DNA from: Oceanobacter sp. 1_MG-2023
GTDB taxonomy: Bacteria > Pseudomonadota > Gammaproteobacteria > Pseudomonadales > Oceanobacteraceae
DNA: 49,917 bases
Reading direction: 5' to 3'
NCBI RefSeq assembly: GCF_030689025.1
Contig: NZ_JAUYWA010000026.1
Span: 1 to 49,917, forward strand
Positions 27,678-36,703 of the stretch are shown here, piece by piece; position 1 is the stretch's first letter, and the number at the start of each line of letters is the position of its first letter. Under the pieces are notes generated by a model that worked only from the letters and a program-made list of their open reading frames with translations, was not told the DNA's origin and made no database searches. A program made the translations under genes and the position numbers.

Positions 27678-29509
27678 CAGTCAGCTCCTCCCAGGTAGGC
27701 TTCCAGTACAGCAGGATTGGTCTGGATTTCTTCCGGCAGACCTTCGGCAATTTTCTGACCGAATTCCATGACCACAATGCGATCCACCAGACCCATAACG
27801 AAGTCCATATCGTGTTCGACCAGCAGGATAGCCATGCCTTCACCGCGCAGTCGGGTGAGCAGTTCCGCCAGTGCCTGTTTCTCCAGATAACGCAACCCGG
27901 CGGCGGGTTCGTCGAGCAGCAGCAGGCAAGGGTCGGCACACAGGGCACGGGCAATTTCGAGAATGCGCTGTTGTCCCAAGGCCAGGCTACCGGCTTCTTC
28001 ATTCAGGTAGTCACCCAGACCCACCCGTTCCAGCTGGCGAGCGGCTTCTTTGAGCAAGCTGCCTTCTTGCAGGCGTTCCATATGCAGGGATGAGCGAACG
28101 ACGCCGTTTTCACCACGCAAGTGGGCACCAATGGCAACGTTTTCCAATACCGTCATGGTGGGCAGCAATTTGACGTGCTGGAAGGTGCGGCTCATGCCCA
28201 TTTTGGCCACTTCGCGGGAGTTGCTGCCGGACAGGCTTTTACCCTGGAACAGCACTTCCCCGGAGGTGGGCGTATCAACTGCCGACAACTGGTTGAACAT
28301 GGTGCTTTTACCTGCGCCGTTGGGGCCGATCAGCGCCAGAATCTCACCGGCATGCACTTGCAGGCTCATTTCGTTATTGGCTACCAGGCCACCAAATTTA
28401 CGGGTGACGTTGCGCGCTTCGAGAATCAGATCACCTGAGTTGGGCAGAGTACGGCGGGCCAGCTCTGGTGACGCGTCGGTACCGGCGAGCAGGTCACGCT
28501 TGGGTTTGAAAGCCACCGGTGCCCACTTCATCAGGATGGGCCACAGGCCACCCGGAGAGCGCTGCATCATAAAGACAATCAGCAAGCCAAATACAATGTG
28601 ATCGTACTGGCCGTCGCTGCCGAACAGCACCGGCAGCCAGTCTTGCAGCCATTGTTTCATCATGGTCAGAACGCCAGCTCCCAGCAAGGCACCCCAAACC
28701 GAGGAGATACCACCGATCAGCGCCATAAACAGGTAGTCGATCCCCATGGTCAGGCCAAAAGGAGATGGGTTTACAAACCGTTGGTTGTGGGCGTAGAGCC
28801 AGCCCGAAATCGCGGCCAGCAAGGCAGAAATAACAAAGGCCACCAGTTTTGAGCGGAAGGTATTGACGCCCATGGACTCAGCCATCAGCTGACCTCCTTT
28901 CAAGGCACGAATGGCACGGCCTTCACGGGAGTTCAGCAGGTTCTGTACCAGCCAGATAGCGGCCAGCAGCACGACCCAGATCAGGTAGAAAATCTTTTCT
29001 CCCTTATCCAGCGTCAGGCCGAACAGTTCAATGGCAGGCAAACCACTGATACCGGAATGGCCTCCCAATGATGACAGCGTACCGAACAGGTAGTAGATAG
29101 AGATACCCCAGGCAATGGTGCCCAGTGGCAGGTAATGTCCGGACAACCGCAGGGTCATGGCACCCAGTAGCAAGGCTACCAGGCCGGTCAGTATCAGGCC
29201 TGCCAGCAAGGCCAGCCAGGGCGAACCGGATGCCCATTCAAGCCAGCTCGGTAACTGCTGGGTCGCGGTCAGATAAGCGCTGGTGTAAGAGCCGAGGCCA
29301 ACAAATGCCGCCTGACCAAAACTGGTCATGCCACCGACACCCGTCAGTAAGACCAGACCTAACACCACCAATGCGTACAGACCGATGTAGTTCATCAGGG
29401 TGATTTGATACACCGGCATAATCATGGGAGCAAAGGCGACCAGCAGCAGGAAAACCACCAGAATGCTACGGGATTGGATATTGCTTAATTGGAAATTGAG
29501 GGATTTCAT
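27677..29509 (-). CDS. Fused LivM permease - LivG ATPase of the branched-chain-type ABC transporter
   Basis: 610 residues. The first ~330 form a LivM permease: several hydrophobic segments with GLVLLTGVGGMTSFGQAAFVGLG and the ALKGGQLMAESMGVNTFRSKL coupling loop. The second half is a LivG ATPase: Walker A GPNGAGKST, the long LivG insertion after SRTFQHVKLLPTMTVLENV, signature LALGQQRILE (degenerate, S/G lost), Walker B LLLLDEPAAGL and EHDMDFVM. Such fusions are known in proteobacteria. The start ATG overlaps the livH stop (ATGA), after GAGGA. Substrate in this context is probably an aromatic acid rather than an amino acid. Confidence 0.93.
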   Translation of the reverse strand: MKSLNFQLSNIQSRSILVVFLLLVAFAPMIMPVYQITLMNYIGLYALVVLGLVLLTGVGGMTSFGQAAFVGLGSYTSAYLTATQQLPSWLEWASGSPWLALLAGLILTGLVALLLGAMTLRLSGHYLPLGTIAWGISIYYLFGTLSSLGGHSGISGLPAIELFGLTLDKGEKIFYLIWVVLLAAIWLVQNLLNSREGRAIRALKGGQLMAESMGVNTFRSKLVAFVISALLAAISGWLYAHNQRFVNPSPFGLTMGIDYLFMALIGGISSVWGALLGAGVLTMMKQWLQDWLPVLFGSDGQYDHIVFGLLIVFMMQRSPGGLWPILMKWAPVAFKPKRDLLAGTDASPELARRTLPNSGDLILEARNVTRKFGGLVANNEMSLQVHAGEILALIGPNGAGKSTMFNQLSAVDTPTSGEVLFQGKSLSGSNSREVAKMGMSRTFQHVKLLPTMTVLENVAIGAHLRGENGVVRSSLHMERLQEGSLLKEAARQLERVGLGDYLNEEAGSLALGQQRILEIARALCADPCLLLLDEPAAGLRYLEKQALAELLTRLRGEGMAILLVEHDMDFVMGLVDRIVVMEFGQKIAEGLPEEIQTNPAVLEAYLGGAD

Positions 29510-30543
29510 TCGTCGTCCTCCACATGATGACTGGTCAGAGAACGCCACAGCAAGAATGGGATAATCAGTGTGAAGACGATAATTTCTTTATAGGCGCTGG
29601 CCCAGAACATGGAAAAAGCTTCTACCATTCCGACCGCGACGGCACCAATGGCTGCTACCGGGTAACTCACCAGGCCACCAATAATGGCGCCGACAAAACC
29701 TTTCAGGCTGATGATAAAGCCGGAGTCAAAATACAGCGTGGTGATCGGGGCGATCAGAATACCCGATGACACACCAATAAAGGCGGCCAGGGCAAAGGTT
29801 GCCTTACCGGCGAAGTCCGGAGAGATACCCATCAGGCGGGCACCCATCCGATTGACTGCGGTGGCTCGTAAGGCCTTGCCATACAGCGTGCGTTCAAACG
29901 CAAGGAACAGGGATACGATCAGGATAATGGACACCAGGATTACCCACAGGGTCTGGCTTTTCAGCATCACCGGCCCCAGCGACAGAGCAGTATCTGTGAA
30001 CGGCTGGGTGCGGGCACCTTCAGGGCCAAACAGCAACAAGCCAACACCCACCATGGCAACGTGTACCGCGATTGAAACAATCAATAACACCAGTGGTTGG
30101 GCAGAGGCGATCGGCTGGAAGAAAATCCGATACATTACCGGGCCGATAGGTACCAGCAGCAACATGGTCAGCAAAGCCTGGGCAAACATCGGGATTTGAT
30201 CCAGTGTCAGGCTGTGCATCAGGATCACCAGGCCAGCGGCGTAACCCAGTTTCAGTCCAATAATTTGTAGTTTGCGTGTATCAAAACCGCGCTCACGCAT
30301 TGCCCAGGCATCCAGGGCACTATCGAGCAGGGTCAGTCCCAGCAAGACCCACATCAATGCTGTCGGCTCACCGGCTTGAAAAGACGCCATCGTCAGGGCG
30401 CCGAACGTGACAAATTCGCCCAGCGGAATCAGCAAAATCCGCGTTACGGTAAATACTAAAATAATAGACAGAGCCAATAACGCATAGATGGCTCCATTGG
30501 TTACGCCGTCCTGGCCAAGCAGTACAGCAATTTGAAAATTCAT
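29506..30543 (-). CDS. Branched-chain-type ABC transporter permease (LivH family)
   Basis: 345 residues with eight or more hydrophobic segments. The N-terminal LGQDGVTNGAIYALLALSIILVFTVTR stretch and the TLYGKALRATAVNRMGARLMGI coupling loop are LivH marks. An extra loop with WAMRERGFDTRKLQ (about 92-105) lies between membrane segments. ATG 30543 was chosen because it opens the conserved N terminus; the frame upstream is not membrane-like. It lies 148 bases after the binding-protein gene, the gap holding a hairpin. Confidence 0.92.
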   Translation of the reverse strand: MNFQIAVLLGQDGVTNGAIYALLALSIILVFTVTRILLIPLGEFVTFGALTMASFQAGEPTALMWVLLGLTLLDSALDAWAMRERGFDTRKLQIIGLKLGYAAGLVILMHSLTLDQIPMFAQALLTMLLLVPIGPVMYRIFFQPIASAQPLVLLIVSIAVHVAMVGVGLLLFGPEGARTQPFTDTALSLGPVMLKSQTLWVILVSIILIVSLFLAFERTLYGKALRATAVNRMGARLMGISPDFAGKATFALAAFIGVSSGILIAPITTLYFDSGFIISLKGFVGAIIGGLVSYPVAAIGAVAVGMVEAFSMFWASAYKEIIVFTLIIPFLLWRSLTSHHVEDDE

Positions 30544-30651
30544 TATTTCCAGTTCCTTAAAGGCAACGGCCCAACAGAAAAAATCACAGCGTTGCCGCAG
30601 CATGCTGTCACAGGATTCGGTCGTCGTCGGTACAAGGTTGGGGTCAAGCCA

Positions 30652-30670
30652 CCCGGCAGCAGCTGCCGGG
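30652..30670 (-). other. Intercistronic hairpin between binding-protein and permease genes
   Basis: CCCGGCAG-CAG-CTGCCGGG, 8 GC-rich pairs and a 3-base loop, no T-run. Such elements after a binding-protein gene commonly stabilise its mRNA and lower expression of the permease genes. Confidence 0.55.
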
Positions 30671-30691
30671 GTCTTCACGGTCAATAGAGAG

Positions 30692-31834
30692 TTATAGCAG
30701 TTTCCAGTCACCGTCCTTGACGGTAATCATCACGCGGCCGCGCTCGTCAAAGCCACTGTGATCTTCAGGCGTCATGTTGTAGACACCTTGAGTACCAGGC
30801 ATTTCCTTGGTTTTTTCCAGCGCGTCACGCAATCCGGCACGGAATTCCGGAGTACCTGGCTTGCCTTTTTCCAGAGCGGCGGGAATGGCATTTTTCAACA
30901 ACAGGCCAGCATCATAGACGTTGCCACCAAAGGTAGCAGGAGGGTTGCCATAAATACGGGTATAGGTGTCGACGTAGTGGGTCGCTGTCTCTTTTGCGGC
31001 ACTGTCTGGCACTTCATCCAGTACCAGCATCATGCTGGCGGCCAGAATGGTTCCTTCCGTTGCCTTGCCGCCCAGGCGCAGGAATGGATCCAGTGCCGCA
31101 CCGTGAGTCTGGTAGATCTGGCCTTTATAACCTTGATCTTTCAGTGTGGTTTGCGGCATCACAGAAGAGCTGCCAGGGGCGGCAATCAGTACGGCATCCG
31201 GGTTGGTCATCAAGACTTTCAGGCTTTGACCCGTCATGGACGTATCCTGGCGCTGGAAACTCTCGGTCGCAACAATCTTGATACCAGCCTTGGAGGCCAG
31301 GCCAGACATAACGTTTTCCCAGTTTTCACCGTAAGGATCGGCTGTACCGATCAGGCCAAGGGTTTTAACCCCTTCCTTTTGCATTTGCTCAATCAGAGCG
31401 GCGGCAATCAGATCATCATTCTGAGTGGTTTTGAAAACCCATTTTTTCTGTTCTGTCATCGGCAGTACTACTGCGGCAGTACCGACAGGAGCCAGCATTG
31501 GCGTGCCGGATTCGGCAGCAAACTGGATCACGCCCATGGCGGCGGCGGAACCACTTGGCCCAATGATGGCGTCCACTTTTTCTTCATCGATCAGCTTTTT
31601 GAAGGCTTTAACGGCTGCTGTTGGATCACTGCTGTCATCGAGAGAAATGTACCGGATTTTTTCACCGCCGGCGGAGTCTGGCAGCAATGCAACGGTGTTC
31701 TTTTGTGGAATACCCACCAGCGCGATCGGCCCGGTTGCCGATGTCACTACGCCAATCTTGATATCGGCTTGAGCCGCGTTAAACCCCAGTGTTGCGCCAA
31801 CCAGCAGTACAGGAAGTAATTTCTTGGACAGCAT
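30692..31834 (-). CDS. Periplasmic binding protein of the branched-chain-type ABC transporter
   Basis: 380 residues. Signal peptide of about 23 residues ending AAQA, then a type 1 periplasmic binding fold opening IKIGVVTSATGPIALVG, with VDAIIGPSGSAAAMGV and GLIGTADPYGENW blocks. LivJ/LivK-type proteins bind amino acids, but many homologues bind aromatic acids (benzoate, hydroxybenzoate, phenylacetate types). First gene of the transport operon and divergent from iacA, so indole-3-acetate or a related aryl acid is the expected ligand. ATG 31834 after CGGAGAT. Confidence 0.93.
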   Translation of the reverse strand: MLSKKLLPVLLVGATLGFNAAQADIKIGVVTSATGPIALVGIPQKNTVALLPDSAGGEKIRYISLDDSSDPTAAVKAFKKLIDEEKVDAIIGPSGSAAAMGVIQFAAESGTPMLAPVGTAAVVLPMTEQKKWVFKTTQNDDLIAAALIEQMQKEGVKTLGLIGTADPYGENWENVMSGLASKAGIKIVATESFQRQDTSMTGQSLKVLMTNPDAVLIAAPGSSSVMPQTTLKDQGYKGQIYQTHGAALDPFLRLGGKATEGTILAASMMLVLDEVPDSAAKETATHYVDTYTRIYGNPPATFGGNVYDAGLLLKNAIPAALEKGKPGTPEFRAGLRDALEKTKEMPGTQGVYNMTPEDHSGFDERGRVMITVKDGDWKLL

Positions 31835-32599
31835 GATGATCTCCGTTTAGGTGCAAGGCTGTTTTGAATGAGTGGTTACCGTGGTTAACAGAACCTTGTT
31901 GCCTTGCAGGCTGAGTAATGAATCGAACCCGTTGGGAACGACTGACTGGAGATAGCCTAGCAGTGACTGTGCCAATTTCGTATCGGCATCATGGCTGGAC
32001 TGTACGATTGTTCGGTAAATCCAGCCCATTAAACATGGCTCAACGGTGTTGGTTTCGCATCCTTGAAACGCTCTGGATTCCCCGAAAACACTAGACTTTT
32101 CAAGTTTTTTTGGCGGTTTTGGCTTTGTCTTTTTGGATCACAAACAAATTAAAAAATAATCTAATAAATTCTTTTTTTGGCTGCTTTATTAATGGAAATG
32201 GAACGTTTGTCGGAAGCTCATTCGTGGGGCTTGAGTGGGAATAAACTACCCATTTATTTTGTAATTCCTTGTTGTTTTTATTAAAAAATACATATAAAAC
32301 AATAACTTAATGATGTTTTCTTGATTAATTGGGTGTTTTTTGAGCAGTGTGAATTTTTGACCCAGATCAGTGCATTATTAAAAAACACGTCCATTTTTGT
32401 GCATTGAAATTTAATTGAAATTTCAATTGACAGTGTGTCTGTTTTTGGGCGATTTTAAAAAAACGCAACGGGGCACGAGTGTATCTCGGCCAATTTTTAC
32501 GGATAAACAGTTACGCAGCATGAAGACTCCACCAGGTCTGTTTGCGGCTGTCGAGTCAGCAACTGGCTCAGTCCATTATTAACAGGAGACCAGAGAATC
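31835..32599. other. 765-base A/T-rich divergent regulatory gap
   Basis: Separates the transport operon from iacA. The stretch 32090-32460 is far richer in A/T than its surroundings and contains several A- and T-runs, suggesting DNA bending or binding of nucleoid proteins. No gene is supported. It holds the palindrome and promoter listed separately and must also hold the transporter promoter, which I could not place. Confidence 0.6.
32403..32432 (+). promoter_or_regulatory. Palindromic operator overlapping a TTGACA -35 box before iacA
   Basis: Perfect 16-base palindrome AATTGAAATTTCAATT (32413-32428), preceded by another half-site ATTGAAAT at 32403. The palindrome overlaps TTGACA (32427-32432), a consensus -35; the -10 (GATTTT at 32451, 18-base spacer) is weak, which suits a regulated promoter. 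The layout predicts that the bound protein blocks or controls RNA polymerase. Confidence 0.6.
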
Positions 32600-33745
32600 A
32601 TGGCTGGATATCAGATCGACAAGTCCCTCTGGGGAGGGCCTGCATTCGATGAACTGCTGACCGACATACGCCAGCGCCGCCAGGAATTCGAAGACCAACA
32701 GTACGTTTCGCAAGACATTGTTGAGCGTTTTCGCAGTATTGGTGTTTACCGCGCCATGGTGCCGAAAGCCTTGGGTGGTGATGAGCGTAGCCCGACCGAG
32801 TTTTTGCAAATGGTTGAAGCCATTGCGGCCGCTGATGGTTCTGCCGGATGGGTGGCCAGCTTTGGTATGAACCCGGCCTACCTGGCGGCATTGCCGGTAG
32901 AAACGATCGACAAGGTGTGGGCAGAAGGCCCGGATGTGGTATTTGCAGGTGGTATTTTCCCGACGCAGCCGGCCCAAAAAGTAGAGGGTGGTTACCGGGT
33001 TTCTGGTCGCTGGAAGTTTGGCAGTGGCTCCATGGGGGCATCCTTGATCGGTGTTGGTATCCAGCCTGATGCCGGCGAACCGCTGCCACGCATGGCAGTA
33101 ATGCCAGCCGACCAGGTGACGATTGAACCCAACTGGGATGTTATCGGCATGGTTGGCACCGGCTCCCACGACATGGTCGTCAATGATGTATTTATACCAG
33201 AAGAATGGACGTTCGTTCGTGGCGGCAAACCCAATATCGAATCCGATTTCTTTGCATATCCAAGCCTGTCATTTGCCGCCCAGGTTCTGTCTGTCACTAC
33301 GGCTGGCCTGGCTCGGGAAGCACTTGACGTGGTTCAGGCCATGGCTGCCGGACGTAAATCGGTGACCGGTGCACCGAATCTGGGTGAGCGTGAATATGTC
33401 CAGATTGAAGTTGCCAAGGCCGAAGCCAAATTGCGCTCTTCACGAGCCTTTTTCTATGAAGTGACGGAAGACACCTGGGAGACCATCCAGCGGGGTGAAA
33501 AGCCGTCCCGTGAACAGGTCAGCCTGATCCGTCTGGCAACCAGTCACCTGACCCATGAATGTGCCGAGGCAGTTCGTATTGCCTATCAGGTGGCAGGCAT
33601 GACCAGCACCTATACCGATCACCCGTTATCACGCATTTTGCGGGATTCGATGATGGCGACTCAACACGCCTTTATGGGCGCAATTACTTTCCGTAATGCC
33701 GGTGCCATTTTCTTCGGACACGACCCGTATCCGGGTTATTTGTAA
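32600..33745 (+). CDS. iacA: Flavin-dependent monooxygenase of the acyl-CoA dehydrogenase fold, IacA-like (indole-3-acetate hydroxylase)
   Basis: 381 residues, group D flavin monooxygenase. IacA in known loci hydroxylates indole-3-acetate at ring position 2, using reduced flavin from IacG. Features: N-terminal helices with FRSIGVYRAMVPKALGGDERSP (about 46-67), the middle beta domain with YRVSGRWKFGSGS and WDVIGMVGTGSHDMVV (about 179-194), and a C-terminal four-helix part with AVRIAYQVAGMTSTYTDHPLSRILRD. The fatty-acyl-CoA catalytic Glu context is absent. AGGAG 12 bases before ATG. First gene of the iac series; iacG is the flavin reductase partner 6 kb downstream. Confidence 0.82.
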   Translation: MAGYQIDKSLWGGPAFDELLTDIRQRRQEFEDQQYVSQDIVERFRSIGVYRAMVPKALGGDERSPTEFLQMVEAIAAADGSAGWVASFGMNPAYLAALPVETIDKVWAEGPDVVFAGGIFPTQPAQKVEGGYRVSGRWKFGSGSMGASLIGVGIQPDAGEPLPRMAVMPADQVTIEPNWDVIGMVGTGSHDMVVNDVFIPEEWTFVRGGKPNIESDFFAYPSLSFAAQVLSVTTAGLAREALDVVQAMAAGRKSVTGAPNLGEREYVQIEVAKAEAKLRSSRAFFYEVTEDTWETIQRGEKPSREQVSLIRLATSHLTHECAEAVRIAYQVAGMTSTYTDHPLSRILRDSMMATQHAFMGAITFRNAGAIFFGHDPYPGYL

Positions 33746-33797
33746 CACCTGTTAGAACATCGTAACCGACTGAATTAACCGCCAGGAGCTACACATT

Positions 33798-34160
33798 ATG
33801 AGTGATAAAAAACCCCTCCGCGTACTGTTTTGCATGGGTATCAACCAGAATTTCATGGATGCCCCCAGAGAAGAGCAACTCGATGTTTGGGCTGCCTTTG
33901 GTGAAATGTGGAACGGCATTCATGACATGGATGGTGTGACCGTGATCGGCAACATGGACGACGACCAAAGCATGGTTGGCCCATCATCCGGCTACCCATG
34001 GACAACCTACCTGATGGCCGATGTGGCTGATTACGACACCGTCGTTGCCTGCTGCAACCTGTTCCGCAGCACCGCTGTTGGCGAGACGCCTTACAAACTG
34101 TGGCGTTACGCCAAAGTGGAAGCGCGTACCGGTCGTGAACTGATCGTACAACGCAGCTGA
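33798..34160 (+). CDS. iacB: IacB-like small protein
   Basis: 120-residue soluble protein without signal peptide. Two similar-looking halves (beta strand LRVLFCMGINQNF, helix EEQLDVWAAFGEMWNGI, strand GVTVIGNMDD; then TYLMADVADYDTVVACCNL) suggest a ferredoxin-like alpha/beta barrel such as seen in small monooxygenases. In iac loci a protein of this size always sits after iacA; its exact reaction is, to my knowledge, not settled. AGGAG before ATG, 52 bases after iacA and 10 before iacI. Confidence 0.75.
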   Translation: MSDKKPLRVLFCMGINQNFMDAPREEQLDVWAAFGEMWNGIHDMDGVTVIGNMDDDQSMVGPSSGYPWTTYLMADVADYDTVVACCNLFRSTAVGETPYKLWRYAKVEARTGRELIVQRS

Positions 34161-34170
34161 GGTCGCCGGA

Positions 34171-34683
34171 ATGAATGAAATTGACGTGTTGAAAGAGCGT
34201 TTGCAGGCACTGGAAAGCGAGCGAGATATCCGGGCTTGCATCAACCGCTATATGGCGCTGTGTGATGAGTTGTCGTTGCAGACCCCGATGGATGAGCTGG
34301 GTGACCTGTTCACTGAGGACGCTGTTTGGGAAGGCAAAGGCAAGCGTTACGCCAATAGCTTTGGTGGTTTTCAGGGCCGTGATGCCATCGTAACCATGCT
34401 GGGAAGTTACGCTTCCGAGCCGCCGCATTTTGCTCTTAACGTTCATTTCCTGACTTCCGAGCTGATCGTGGTGGAGCGTGATCATGCGCATGCCAGCTGG
34501 AACATGCTGCAAACCTCCACTTTTGCCAGCGGCGCATCGCACCTTAACAGTGCCCGCCTGGATGTGCGCTTTAAACAGCAAGAAGGGCGTTGGCGCATCG
34601 CCCATTTCCAGACAGAGAATCTGTTCAGCCGACCGGTGGATCATTGGCAAAGCGACGAGCCGCTGCCAGTGCCGGAAAAATAA
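34171..34683 (+). CDS. iacI: SnoaL-like/NTF2-fold protein, IacI-like
   Basis: 170 residues of the SnoaL_4 type often seen next to ring-hydroxylating oxygenases: RDIRACINRYMALCDELS (about 19-36), DLFTEDAVWEGKGKRYANSFGGFQGRDAI and the C-terminal strand FKQQEGRWRIAHFQTENLFSRP. Length and place agree with IacI of characterised iac clusters. Could be a chaperone-like or isomerase partner; no catalytic residues can be assigned safely. Confidence 0.75.
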   Translation: MNEIDVLKERLQALESERDIRACINRYMALCDELSLQTPMDELGDLFTEDAVWEGKGKRYANSFGGFQGRDAIVTMLGSYASEPPHFALNVHFLTSELIVVERDHAHASWNMLQTSTFASGASHLNSARLDVRFKQQEGRWRIAHFQTENLFSRPVDHWQSDEPLPVPEK

Positions 34684-34767
34684 CCCGGCCATGACCGCAG
34701 CTATAACGACCACGCAACCGGCAATAGAACCGTGCGCCACACCGGCCAACAACCAGAGATGACGACA

Positions 34768-36081
34768 ATGAGTGAATTGATTGAACTACAAGATATCAGC
34801 CTGAAAGCGGCAGATATGGTCGAAGAAGGACGTGTCCACAAGTCACTGTACTCCGACCCGGAAATATTCGAAGAAGAGCTGGATAAAGTATTTAACAACA
34901 CCTGGGTGTTTGTTGGCCACGAAAGTGAAGTGCCGGATTCGGGCAGCTTCAAAACCTCGTTTGTTGGTCGTCATCCAGTGATTCTGACCCGCGATCGCAA
35001 AGGCAATCTGCACGTGCTGCAAAACCGCTGTCGCCACCGCGGTGCCACTGTGTGTGAAGGCCGCAAAGGCAAAACCAAGGCGTTGACCTGTCCATATCAT
35101 GGTTGGGGTTATGGCCTGGACGGTTCACTGCGGGCACTGCCAAAACCTGAAGAATACGACGGCGTTTTCGACAAAAAAGACATGTCGCTGGAAAGCCTGC
35201 GCTTTGAAACCTATCAGGGCATGGTGTTTGCCACCTTCAAGGACGACATTGAGCCGCTGGTGGATTTCCTTGGTGGCGCCAAAAAATGGATCGACCTGTT
35301 TGCCAAACAAGGCGGCGGTTATCCAATGAAAGTCCTGGGAGAACACCGTTTCAACTTCCCGGGTAACTGGAAAATCCAGCTCGAAAATACCACCGATGCG
35401 TACCACTTCCCGATTGTACACAAGTCTTTCGTCAGCTCTCTGGACGATGCAACAGCCGATATTTTCGACTTCCTGGATGGTGAGGGTTTTGTGGAAGACC
35501 TCGGCCATGGTCACAGCGTGATGGTGATGATCCCTGAACTGGTGGATCTTGAAGCCGACCTGGATCAGCCAATTCCTGCCCGTTTCGAAGCTCTGGCAGC
35601 GGAGCTGCGTGAAGAAGGCAAATCCGAAGATGAAGTGAAAAAACTGGTGCGTGCAGCACACGGTACCGGCTTCAACCTCAACCTGTTCCCGAATGTGTCG
35701 TGCTCCATGGCGTTTTTCCGCGTCCTGCGTCCTGTCAGTGTGGGCGAGACCGAAATCCAGCACGTTGCACTGGGCGGTGAGGGTGCGCCTCAGGCGTTTA
35801 ACCGCAAACGCATGCGCTTGCACGAACACTTTCAAGGCCCGATGGGCTTTGGTACGCCAGATGATGGCGAAGCATGGGAGCGGGTACAGAAGGGCTCTCA
35901 GTCCGGTAAAGATGGCTGGATTCTGGTGAACCGGGGCATGACCAGGCTGCGGACTTCGGTTGATGGTAACCCACAAGGTGCCGTCTGCTCTGAAACCGGT
36001 ATGCGTGGTGCGTATCAGCAATACAAGAAAATGATGGCTGCTGGCAGCACAACCAACACTGCGCCGGCAGAGGAGAAGTAA
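34768..36081 (+). CDS. iacC: Rieske ring-hydroxylating dioxygenase large subunit, IacC-like
   Basis: 437 residues. Rieske [2Fe-2S] ligands Cys88, His90, Cys108 and His111 (CRHRG...CPYHGWGYGLDG). Mononuclear iron ligands in NTTDAYHFPIVH (His213, His218) with bridging Asp210. In the auxin route the IacCD oxygenase acts on dioxindole-3-acetate or a successor on the way to catechol. Two ATGs are possible (34759 or 34768); the second has AGAG at a workable distance. Followed after 3 bases by the small subunit. Confidence 0.85.
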   Translation: MSELIELQDISLKAADMVEEGRVHKSLYSDPEIFEEELDKVFNNTWVFVGHESEVPDSGSFKTSFVGRHPVILTRDRKGNLHVLQNRCRHRGATVCEGRKGKTKALTCPYHGWGYGLDGSLRALPKPEEYDGVFDKKDMSLESLRFETYQGMVFATFKDDIEPLVDFLGGAKKWIDLFAKQGGGYPMKVLGEHRFNFPGNWKIQLENTTDAYHFPIVHKSFVSSLDDATADIFDFLDGEGFVEDLGHGHSVMVMIPELVDLEADLDQPIPARFEALAAELREEGKSEDEVKKLVRAAHGTGFNLNLFPNVSCSMAFFRVLRPVSVGETEIQHVALGGEGAPQAFNRKRMRLHEHFQGPMGFGTPDDGEAWERVQKGSQSGKDGWILVNRGMTRLRTSVDGNPQGAVCSETGMRGAYQQYKKMMAAGSTTNTAPAEEK

Positions 36082-36084
36082 GCG

Positions 36085-36567
36085 ATGAAATCCAATACCG
36101 AATTACTCGCCAAAGTCACCGAGTTTATTGGCTACGAAGCCGACCTGCTGGATCACAAAGGCTATCAGGAGTGGTTGTCGCTGTGGACGGACAGCGGTCT
36201 GTATATCGTTCCGACCGATCTGAATGAAACCGACTACCTCAACACCCTGAACCTGGCGCTGGACGATGCGGACATGCGCCGTATGCGAGTCGCACGCCTG
36301 ATTAATGGTGAATCGGTTTCTGCTGATTCCGTGGGTTACACCGTTCGTATGATGTCCCGTATTCGTGTACTGGAAGCCAGCGATGACGTTGTGGTTGCCC
36401 GTTGTGCCATGACGCTGAACGAGCTGCGCCACGGCAAGTTGGTGACTTATCCCGCCAATATTGAATACCGCCTGGTTCCGACGGATGAAGGCTTTCTGGT
36501 TGATCGGAAAGTGGTGAAATTGCTGCATGCCGACGGCTTCTTGCGCACGGTCAGCTTTATTTTCTAA
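36085..36567 (+). CDS. iacD: Ring-hydroxylating dioxygenase small subunit, IacD-like
   Basis: 160-residue beta subunit of the SnoaL/NTF2-like fold: FIGYEADLLDHKGYQEWLSLWTDSGLYIVP near the N terminus and a C-terminal FLVDRKVVKLLHADGFLRTVSFIF, both family marks. Structural partner of the large subunit in an alpha3beta3 oxygenase. GAGGAGAAG lies inside the end of iacC just before its ATG, so translation is coupled. The next gene follows after a 136-base gap holding a hairpin. Confidence 0.88.
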   Translation: MKSNTELLAKVTEFIGYEADLLDHKGYQEWLSLWTDSGLYIVPTDLNETDYLNTLNLALDDADMRRMRVARLINGESVSADSVGYTVRMMSRIRVLEASDDVVVARCAMTLNELRHGKLVTYPANIEYRLVPTDEGFLVDRKVVKLLHADGFLRTVSFIF

Positions 36568-36574
36568 CGGCTGT

Positions 36575-36594
36575 CAGGGCGGCGTGCCGCCCTG
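36575..36594 (+). other. Intercistronic hairpin between iacD and iacE
   Basis: CAGGGCGGC-GT-GCCGCCCTG, 9 perfect GC-rich pairs without T tail. Likely mRNA-stabilising or partial attenuator element splitting the operon. Confidence 0.5.
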
Positions 36595-36703
36595 ATTGCG
36601 TTTGATGCTGTTAAAGCCGTTAAAAGCCATTTGAAAACCGTGTGACAGTCGCTTGTAAACAAGCAACCAACCGACAGTAACAAGCAGTACCGAGGAGAAA
36701 TTC

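Noticed and set aside
32600..33745. Fatty acyl-CoA dehydrogenase of beta-oxidation
   Set aside because: The fold is the same, but the catalytic Glu context is lacking, and a flavin reductase and Rieske oxygenase lie in the operon, pointing to a monooxygenase.
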